A stretch of DNA of 6,278 nt. It comes from Desulfobacteraceae bacterium (lineage in GTDB: Bacteria > Desulfobacterota > DSM-4660 > Desulfatiglandales > JALVMZ01). Both the position numbers and the translations under genes were made by a program. Below are positions 1 to 5,020 of the stretch, piece by piece; the stretch's first letter is position 1; every line of letters starts with the position of its first letter. Location of the stretch: contig JALVMZ010000138.1 of the NCBI GenBank assembly GCA_027032655.1, positions 1 to 6,278 on the forward strand, in the 5' to 3' direction. The notes under the pieces were generated by a model. The model was given only the letters and a program-made list of their open reading frames with translations. It did no database searches and was not told the origin of the DNA.

Positions 1-36
1 ATAATAATTATTATTACCAACCTTTAATCCATTCAT
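1..36 (-). CDS. fliE: Probable FliE (hook-basal body adaptor), first 12 codons only
   Basis: The reading frame opens with ATG at 36-34 and runs off the window edge; the visible peptide is MNGLKVGNNNYY. It starts 3 bp after the flgC stop codon. A good Shine-Dalgarno sequence (AGGGAG on the minus strand, about 44-49) overlaps the end of flgC, as expected for translational coupling. The FliE identity rests on gene order: flgB-flgC-fliE is a very common flagellar arrangement, and FliE is the small protein that joins the MS ring to the proximal rod. The 12 visible residues carry no diagnostic motif, so another flagellar gene at this place cannot be excluded. Confidence 0.55.
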   Translation of the reverse strand, partial: MNGLKVGNNNYY

Positions 37-39
37 GAC

Positions 40-465
40 TTATCTCCCTATCTCAAGCGCTTTGAGAATCATCTGCCTTGTAACCTTAATTGCTCCAATA
101 TTTGCTTCAAATGCTCTTCTGGCCATAAGCATATTAGTATTCTCAACAATTAAATCCACATTAGGTTTATATACATATCCATCTTTATCCGCATCAGGAT
201 GACCTGGATTGTATACCCTCTTGAAAGGTGTTCTATCTTCTACAATGTTTTCTACCTTTACTCCTTTTATTTTCATGTCTAAAATATCCTGAAAATCATC
301 CCCCATATCCTTAGGAGTTACGACAATTAATTTTCTCCTGTATGGTAAACCACTCTCTGTCTTTGTGGTTTCAATATTTGCCAGATTCTCTGCTATAATT
401 TCCATTCTCTTTTTTTGAACATTTAAACCTGATGCACTTAATTCAATTGAAAGTAAAAAATTCAT
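40..465 (-). CDS. flgC: Flagellar proximal rod protein FlgC
   Basis: This 141-residue protein is close to the usual FlgC length (about 134-150). FlgC is a building block of the flagellar proximal rod in the periplasm and is exported by the flagellar type III apparatus without a cleaved signal peptide. The N-terminal rod signature is present at residues 12-45 (SGLNVQ, RMEIIAENLANIETT, PYRRK). The FlgC hallmark YNPGHPDAD is at 85-93, followed by GYVYKPNVD at 96-104. The C-terminal helix (MARRAFEAN, TRQM, ending ALEIGR) matches the family. One small departure is Glu-Asn-Thr at 108-110, where many homologues have Glu-Met. The ATG lies 1 bp after the flgB stop codon, and a strong purine-rich ribosome binding site (GGGGGAAGG) sits inside the end of flgB, so the two genes are probably translationally coupled. 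Confidence 0.97.
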   Translation of the reverse strand: MNFLLSIELSASGLNVQKKRMEIIAENLANIETTKTESGLPYRRKLIVVTPKDMGDDFQDILDMKIKGVKVENIVEDRTPFKRVYNPGHPDADKDGYVYKPNVDLIVENTNMLMARRAFEANIGAIKVTRQMILKALEIGR

Positions 466-466
466 A

Positions 467-865
467 TTACCTTCCCCCTTCTCTTAAAACATCTTTTAAC
501 ATGGCAAGTTTCCTTAAAAACACCTCAATAGTGCTTCTATAAAGAAGATTATTCTCTGTTAGCTTTATCATCTCCTCATCAATATCCACATAATTTATTC
601 CATTCCATTTATCACTCTCCCTGATTACAAGTGATGCTGTGTCCTGTCCACTGAAGTGTTTAGAGGATGTTGTTCTTAGAGTATCTCCAGAGTTATTTTC
701 CAGAATACTTTGAAAGGTCTTTTTAAAATCTATATCCTTACTCCTATATCCTGGTGTATCAATATTACTGATATTGGAGGTCAATAAATAATGTCTTTTT
801 TCATAAATATTAAGGGCATTCTCAATTATTCTGTATATCCTCTGTCTTGAAAATAAACCATCCAT
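467..865 (-). CDS. flgB: Flagellar proximal rod protein FlgB
   Basis: This 132-residue protein forms part of the proximal rod together with FlgC, FlgF and FliE. The N-terminal signature NISNIDTPGYRSKDIDF is at residues 31-47, and the C-terminal signature (NGINYVDIDEEMIKLTEN followed by NLLY) is at 88-109. Both are typical of FlgB, where the usual form of the second is GNNVDIDEE. The frame stays open upstream to a TTG at 907-905, which would add 14 residues. I chose the ATG at 865-863 for three reasons: it has a Shine-Dalgarno sequence (GAGGTG, about 871-876) at proper spacing, it gives the normal family length, and the TTG overlaps the -12 element of the sigma-54 promoter and so would not be in the mRNA. 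It is the first gene of the flgB-flgC-fliE operon. Confidence 0.96.
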   Translation of the reverse strand: MDGLFSRQRIYRIIENALNIYEKRHYLLTSNISNIDTPGYRSKDIDFKKTFQSILENNSGDTLRTTSSKHFSGQDTASLVIRESDKWNGINYVDIDEEMIKLTENNLLYRSTIEVFLRKLAMLKDVLREGGR

Positions 866-870
866 AATTT

Positions 871-876
871 TCACCT
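871..876 (-). promoter_or_regulatory. Shine-Dalgarno sequence that decides the flgB start
   Basis: The minus strand reads AGAGGTGAAAATT directly before the ATG at 865-863. The GAGGTG core is well spaced for initiation. The alternative upstream TTG at 907-905 has no comparable purine tract. Confidence 0.8.
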
Positions 877-902
877 CTATTTCATACCTCAATTTTAAAG
901 AA

Positions 903-918
903 TGCAATTTATGTGCCG
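903..918 (-). promoter_or_regulatory. Sigma-54 (-24/-12) promoter of flgB-flgC-fliE
   Basis: The minus strand reads CGGCACATAAATTGCA. Against the sigma-54 consensus TGGCACRNNNNTTGCW, 11 of 12 specified positions match; only the first base differs (C for T). The invariant GG (917-916) and GC (905-904) have the required 10 bases between them. Transcription should start near 892, giving a leader of about 27 nt that contains the flgB Shine-Dalgarno sequence. The site lies in the 66-bp gap after an NtrC-type activator gene, the expected context for a sigma-54-driven flagellar operon. I saw no terminator in the gap, so read-through from the upstream operon may add to expression. Confidence 0.88.
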
Positions 919-931
919 ATTAAGATTTGTC

Positions 932-2275
932 TTAGTATGGTTCCATTTCCATCTTTCTCTTATACTCATTAAGCTTATTTCTAAGAGTTCTTACACTGAT
1001 GCCAAGAATTTCAGCAGCATGGGTCCTGTTACCATTGGTCCTGTCAAGCGCATGAAAAATTGCCCTCTTCTCTATCTCTTTTAGAGATAATGTATTTAGA
1101 TTAAATATGGTTGCTTCCTCTGTCTTTGTATCATTTTGTTCATCTATCAACAGGTCACCAGCCTTAATTGTTTTTCCATCACACATTAGAACCGCCCTTT
1201 CAATTATATTTTCAAGTTCTCTTATATTTCCCTTCCATTTCATACTCATCAATAGATTCAGGGCTTCATCTGTCAATCCTTTGACATCTCTATTGTCAAG
1301 GATGTTATACTTTTTTATAAAATAATCCACCAGTAGTGGGATATCTTCCACTCTCTCCCTTAATGGTGGCAGATAAAATGGAATAACATTGAGACGATAA
1401 TAAAGGTCTTCTCTGAAGTTACCCTTTTCTATCTCCTTTTTGAGATTTCTGTTTGTTGTTGCAATAATCCTGACATCCACTTTGATGGGAGAAGTCCCAC
1501 CAACTCTTTCTATCTCCTTTTCCTGTATCACTCTTAATAGCTTCGATTGAAGGGAATAATCCATCTCACTGATCTCATCAAGAAGTAGAGTTCCTTTATC
1601 TGCAAGCTCAAATCGGCCCTTTTTTGTTTTTAATGCCCCGGTAAAAGAACCCTTTTCATGGCCGAATAGTTCACTTTCAAGAAGTCCTTCAGGGAGTGCT
1701 GCACAGTTAATTGCAATAAATGGCTTATCCCTTCTATTGCTATTATTATGTATAAACCTTGCTAATAGTTCTTTACCGGTCCCTGACTCCCCCTGAATTA
1801 GAACAGTTGCTCTACTATCTGCTATTTCCTTTGCCTGGTATAATATCCTTTCTATTACCCGATTTTTTGTAATTATCGGCAAACCATCTTGATGATAATT
1901 TGAATTATCCTGTTTAATCTTGGTTGTATTTTTAATAATGACATTAATTATTTCAGGATCAATGGGCTTTATAAAAAAATCATAAGCACCATGCTTTATT
2001 GCATTAACAACATCTTTTACTTCCACCTGCTCTGACATGAAGATCACAGGTATAGAGCTACTTATTTTAATCCTTTGAAGAAAATCCAAATAATCCATAT
2101 CAGGTAGATTAAAATCGGAAAATACTAAATCATACCTGCCTGTTGATATCTCATTTATCCCGCTGATTCCTCTGGATACCTTTTTAACATAATGACCGGA
2201 AGAGGATAAAAATTTATGCATAGCAGAATTGCCATTATTTTTATTTTCAATGATTAGGATCCTTCTTATGCCCAT
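932..2275 (-). CDS. Sigma-54-dependent flagellar response regulator (NtrC family, FlrC/FleR/FlgR-like)
   Basis: This 447-residue enhancer-binding activator has three domains: receiver (about 3-115), AAA+ sigma-54 interaction domain (about 137-360) and a C-terminal Fis-type helix-turn-helix (about 419-438, HAAEILGISVRTLRNKL). The receiver keeps phospho-acceptor Asp54, Ser81 and Lys103, but the usual acidic pair is Glu10-Asn11. The AAA+ part has Walker A GESGTGKE (162-169), the sigma-54 contact loop as GSFTGA (209-214, usually GAFTGA), Walker B TLLLDEI (229-235), FREDLYYRLNV (287-297) and GNIRELEN (349-356). The frame also allows a TTG start five codons earlier, abutting the TPR stop codon. I chose the ATG at 2275-2273 because the AAGGGAAG tract just upstream is a good ribosome binding site. 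It lies 15 bp after the TPR gene, so they are probably one operon. Its position just before flgB suggests it activates flagellar class II/III promoters. FlrC/FleR equivalence is inferred from context. Confidence 0.93.
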   Translation of the reverse strand: MGIRRILIIENKNNGNSAMHKFLSSSGHYVKKVSRGISGINEISTGRYDLVFSDFNLPDMDYLDFLQRIKISSSIPVIFMSEQVEVKDVVNAIKHGAYDFFIKPIDPEIINVIIKNTTKIKQDNSNYHQDGLPIITKNRVIERILYQAKEIADSRATVLIQGESGTGKELLARFIHNNSNRRDKPFIAINCAALPEGLLESELFGHEKGSFTGALKTKKGRFELADKGTLLLDEISEMDYSLQSKLLRVIQEKEIERVGGTSPIKVDVRIIATTNRNLKKEIEKGNFREDLYYRLNVIPFYLPPLRERVEDIPLLVDYFIKKYNILDNRDVKGLTDEALNLLMSMKWKGNIRELENIIERAVLMCDGKTIKAGDLLIDEQNDTKTEEATIFNLNTLSLKEIEKRAIFHALDRTNGNRTHAAEILGISVRTLRNKLNEYKRKMEMEPY

Positions 2276-2290
2276 TTCTTCCCTTCCCAA

Positions 2291-4852
2291 CTATCTATTA
2301 TTCAAAGATTCTATATTCACCCCTTTTTCAATAAGTTTCTCTCTTGCAATCATTGACCAGAAAGGGTCATCCGTCATAGCAACTATTTTCAGGAGCCCTA
2401 TTGCCTGCTCTTCCTGTCTTAGTAGTTCATAGCATCTGGATACCTTATATCTTAACACTGCCCTGATAGATTTATCTTCCTCTAAGGATATGGCTTTTAA
2501 ATATGATGGTATTGCATCTTTTATTTGTCCTGTATCAAAAAACATATTGGCCTTTTCCAGATAAAAATCTGATGATCCATTATATTTTTCACAATCTATT
2601 CCTTCTATCTGTTTAAGTAATTTAAATGCAATATCCTTATTATTCATCTTAAGAGAGCATTTTGCCATTTTGAATATCAAATCGATTTTCTGACACTTAT
2701 CCTTAACACCATTTAATGCCTTTAAGAACATCTCCTTAGCCTTTTTATATCTCTTTTTCTTAAAAAATATTTCTCCCATATTTCTATATGCCTTTATAGA
2801 ATAAATATTTAATGGATAAATTTTTATGAGAGCATTAAACCACTTCTTAGCCTCATCTATCCTATCCCTTTTAATGGCATCCTTTCCCATGAAAAATAAG
2901 AGATCCGGCGGTCTTTTATCTTCGGGCATAAGAAATAATGCCCTTTTATAAACAGACACTGCCCTATCCTCACCCCCCAGAGAAATATATGCCCTTGCCA
3001 CCATTAAAAGCAGATCAGGAGATTCCAGCATCAAAAATAGTCTCTTTTCTTTTTCATATATATTCACAATCTCCTGATATTGCCCTTTTGATAAACCCTT
3101 CTTCAAAAGATTACTGAGTGTCTTTTTCAATGTTTCCTGTGCCTCTATACGAAGTGATGTCTTTGGAAAGTTATCAAGTAATGTTTTCAATGTTTTTAAA
3201 CTTTCCTCATAATGAAGTTCTTTCTGATATATAATTGCCAGTTTAAGAAGTGCTAATTGAACAAGCGGATTTTTCTTCTTTGATTCCATCAATTTCTTTA
3301 TGACACTCCTGTAAATCTTACCGGGATTGGATAAGAAACCTTTTATTCTGATATTATTGGACCATTTGCCATCTTCCTGAACTTCTGCTATTCTTATAAG
3401 ACTTATAAAATATCCCTCTTTATCAGGATATGTATCTATTACCCTTTGGTAAATTTTAATTGCATCCAATATCATCCCCTGATCTTTATAGGTATCACCA
3501 ATCTGAGTAAGAATAAGATGGTTATTAGGATCTTCAGGTTTGATATTGTAATAGTGAAAAAACCACTTTCTTGCTTTTTTCATATCACCTAATTGATAAT
3601 AATTATAGGCACGATAGAGAGATAGTTCAGGATATTTAAAGATCATTTTATTACTGAGGGATTCAATCTCCTTTATTATATTAAGAGAGGCTCTGAAGTT
3701 ATTCATATTATAATATAACTGTGCGAGTTGTATTCTGGATTGAATTCCTTCAAAAGAATCTGCACCTACCTCGGATACTATCTTTTTTAATATTCTGACA
3801 GCATCTTCATTTCTCTTCTTCATAATAAGTATCTTGGCTTTAACAATCAAAGCCCTGTAATATATCTCTGTCCTGTCAGTTCTTTTAAGAATCATATTAA
3901 TGTAGGCAAGTGCTTCTGCCTTGTTTCCAGCCTGATAGTAGCGAATGGCAAGTCTTAATAAGGCATCACTGATAAAAGGAGAGTCAGGGAATCTCATCAT
4001 TGCTTCCTGGTAATAAGTCGTTGCCTTTTTAAGACTTAATAAATCGTTGCCCGGATACAGCTTGTCATATAATCTGGCTATAAGAAAAAATGCTTCGTCA
4101 TAATATTCTCCTTTCGGGTAGAGTCTTATTAATTGATATAATTTGCTGAGTGCTTCATTGAAATCACCACTTTTATATGAAGAAATAGCAGATTTTAGAA
4201 GCTCACCTTCATCACCTATTTTAAATTCCTTCAAATTAATAATATCATCAATAAAGAGCATTTTATTCTTATTGCTCTGTTCATTAATATCATCTCCGGA
4301 TGCATCGTTATTTGAATTATTTTCCTTATCTTTTTTCTGTTCCTTTTTAAAATTCCCCTCTGAAGACCCTCTTTTATTTTTATTTAAATTAAAAGGACCT
4401 GATTCTCTGGCTTTAAAATCTGAAATAACTCCTTTATTACTGAATAAGACCTTAATTTCTCTGCCATCTCTTTCTATCCCATACCTTATCTCTTGAAATC
4501 CTCTCAGGACCATAACTACTCTTATCTTATCGGGATGATATCCTGCCCTTAAATCCCTTAACAGACCCTTTTTAAATTTCATATACAGTGTCTTAAAAGG
4601 ATATGTTTTAGAGAATATATCAATCACCAATCTATATGGCTTATAAAAGATTCGTTCCGCATATCCTGAAAAATCTCTTTTCAGATTTATTTTAACTACC
4701 TCATTGCTAATTTGATCCCTCGTTATGTTTAATGAAAGAATCTTATTACTAACCTTCTTGTGCTCACCTGCATGAACAGGACAGTAAAGACATACTGATA
4801 AAACCAATAAAGCGGAAAACACTAACAGGATTCTTTTCAATTGAATAAACAT
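2291..4852 (-). CDS. Exported AMIN-like domain plus TPR-array protein in a flagellar operon
   Basis: This 853-residue protein has no known specific function. Residues 1-28 form a Sec signal peptide: Lys6-Arg7, a hydrophobic core to about 23, and a likely cleavage after VHA28. Residues about 38-138 resemble an AMIN domain, a beta-rich cell-wall or envelope-targeting module, with KPYRLVIDIF at 71-80 and LRAGYHPDKIRVVMVL at 101-116. A charged, Asn/Lys/Ser-rich linker covers about 141-197. From about 214 to 840 there are many tetratricopeptide-type helical hairpins, for example AISSYKSGDFNEALSKLYQL (222-241), DAIKIYQRVIDTYPD and KEMFLKAL. These usually act as protein-binding scaffolds. The ATG has a GGAG Shine-Dalgarno sequence about 10 nt upstream and follows a sigma-54 promoter. 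The gene is followed after 15 bp by a sigma-54 regulator, then by rod genes. I infer a periplasmic or outer-membrane-associated role in flagellar assembly, placement or checkpointing. Generic TPR envelope proteins and secretion-system accessory proteins are alternatives. Confidence 0.85.
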   Translation of the reverse strand: MFIQLKRILLVFSALLVLSVCLYCPVHAGEHKKVSNKILSLNITRDQISNEVVKINLKRDFSGYAERIFYKPYRLVIDIFSKTYPFKTLYMKFKKGLLRDLRAGYHPDKIRVVMVLRGFQEIRYGIERDGREIKVLFSNKGVISDFKARESGPFNLNKNKRGSSEGNFKKEQKKDKENNSNNDASGDDINEQSNKNKMLFIDDIINLKEFKIGDEGELLKSAISSYKSGDFNEALSKLYQLIRLYPKGEYYDEAFFLIARLYDKLYPGNDLLSLKKATTYYQEAMMRFPDSPFISDALLRLAIRYYQAGNKAEALAYINMILKRTDRTEIYYRALIVKAKILIMKKRNEDAVRILKKIVSEVGADSFEGIQSRIQLAQLYYNMNNFRASLNIIKEIESLSNKMIFKYPELSLYRAYNYYQLGDMKKARKWFFHYYNIKPEDPNNHLILTQIGDTYKDQGMILDAIKIYQRVIDTYPDKEGYFISLIRIAEVQEDGKWSNNIRIKGFLSNPGKIYRSVIKKLMESKKKNPLVQLALLKLAIIYQKELHYEESLKTLKTLLDNFPKTSLRIEAQETLKKTLSNLLKKGLSKGQYQEIVNIYEKEKRLFLMLESPDLLLMVARAYISLGGEDRAVSVYKRALFLMPEDKRPPDLLFFMGKDAIKRDRIDEAKKWFNALIKIYPLNIYSIKAYRNMGEIFFKKKRYKKAKEMFLKALNGVKDKCQKIDLIFKMAKCSLKMNNKDIAFKLLKQIEGIDCEKYNGSSDFYLEKANMFFDTGQIKDAIPSYLKAISLEEDKSIRAVLRYKVSRCYELLRQEEQAIGLLKIVAMTDDPFWSMIAREKLIEKGVNIESLNNR

Positions 4853-4878
4853 ATTTTTCTTACTCCATTAATGTATGG

Positions 4879-4894
4879 AGCAATTTATATGCCA
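4879..4894 (-). promoter_or_regulatory. Sigma-54 (-24/-12) promoter of the TPR-regulator operon
   Basis: The minus strand reads TGGCATATAAATTGCT. This matches 11 of 12 specified positions of TGGCACRNNNNTTGCW, with T for C at the sixth base. GG (4893-4892) and GC (4881-4880) are correctly spaced. The predicted start is near 4868, leaving a leader of only about 16 nt before the ATG at 4852, with the GGAG ribosome binding site (4866-4863) almost at the mRNA 5' end. The spacer bases ATAAA are identical to those of the flgB promoter, which suggests shared control. Confidence 0.82.
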
Positions 4895-4901
4895 ATGGAT
4901 T

Positions 4902-4950
4902 AAATACAAAATATAGGGTTGTTATTTTATCTGAATACTATATATAGGGT
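4902..4950 (-). repeat. Imperfect 18-bp direct repeat, 31-bp period (candidate activator sites)
   Basis: Two copies, at 4902-4919 and 4933-4950, match at 15 of 18 positions. On the minus strand they read ACCCTATATTTTGTATTT and ACCCTATATATAGTATTC. The copy-to-copy distance is 31 bp, about three helical turns, so both would face the same side of the DNA. Relative to the predicted start at 4868 they cover about -34 to -51 and -65 to -82. An activator-binding role is inferred; part of the match is simple AT-rich sequence, but the ACCCTATAT block with a shared GTATT is more specific. Confidence 0.45.
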
Positions 4951-4969
4951 GGAAATATAGACTAAATAA

Positions 4970-4982
4970 CAAAAAATTGATG
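4970..4982 (-). promoter_or_regulatory. Possible IHF-binding site
   Basis: The minus strand reads CATCAATTTTTTG, which fits the IHF consensus WATCAANNNNTTR except at the first base. It lies at about -102 to -114 from the predicted sigma-54 start. IHF often bends DNA so that a sigma-54 activator can reach the promoter. The site is in AT-rich DNA, where chance matches are common. Confidence 0.35.
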
Positions 4983-4992
4983 GATCTGATGT

Positions 4993-5006
4993 GTCAAAAT
5001 TTTGAC
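4993..5006. promoter_or_regulatory. Perfect 14-bp palindrome, candidate enhancer/operator
   Basis: The sequence GTCAAAATTTTGAC equals its own reverse complement. It sits 14 bp past the stop codon of the upstream regulator gene and about 125-138 bp upstream of the predicted start of the TPR operon, the usual range for upstream activating sequences of NtrC-family activators, which bind as dimers to palindromes. It has no run of Ts directly after it on the minus strand, so a terminator is unlikely. Which protein binds it is unknown. Confidence 0.5.
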
Positions 5007-5020
5007 TATAATTGAAAATC

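Noticed and set aside
1..14. Perfect palindrome ATAATAATTATTAT at the window start
   Set aside because: It is made only of A and T and is explained by Asn-Asn-Asn-Tyr-Tyr codons in the probable fliE. Chance low complexity is the simplest reading.
1073..1089. Inverted repeat TATCTCT-TTT-AGAGATA inside the second regulator gene
   Set aside because: It lies about 190 bp upstream of the flgB start, so an enhancer is possible. However, it is in coding sequence (around LSLKEIE), no second copy was found at the other promoter, and 7-bp arms are expected by chance in AT-rich DNA.
2276..2290. TTG start adding five residues (MGREE) to the second regulator
   Set aside because: It directly abuts the TPR stop codon and would have no ribosome binding site of its own. 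The bases in question (GGGAAGGGAAG) themselves form the ribosome binding site for the ATG at 2275-2273.
4143..4496. Plus-strand open frame of 117 codons inside the TPR gene
   Set aside because: It is antisense to the linker and N-terminal part of a well-supported gene and has a Ser/Leu-rich composition expected from the complement of Lys/Glu/Asn codons. The shorter plus-strand frames at 902-1084, 1107-1325, 2229-2432, 5877-6110 and 6055-6243 are rejected for the same reason.
4775..4852. Lipoprotein signal in the TPR protein (LSVC or VCLYC cysteines)
   Set aside because: The residue before Cys21 is Val and that before Cys24 is Tyr, neither of which fits a lipobox. Cleavage after VHA28 by signal peptidase I fits better.
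4860..4868. Mini-ORF ATG-GAG-TAA at the predicted TPR transcript start
   Set aside because: Its bases are the Shine-Dalgarno region of the TPR gene, and it would lack any ribosome binding site. It is most likely coincidental.
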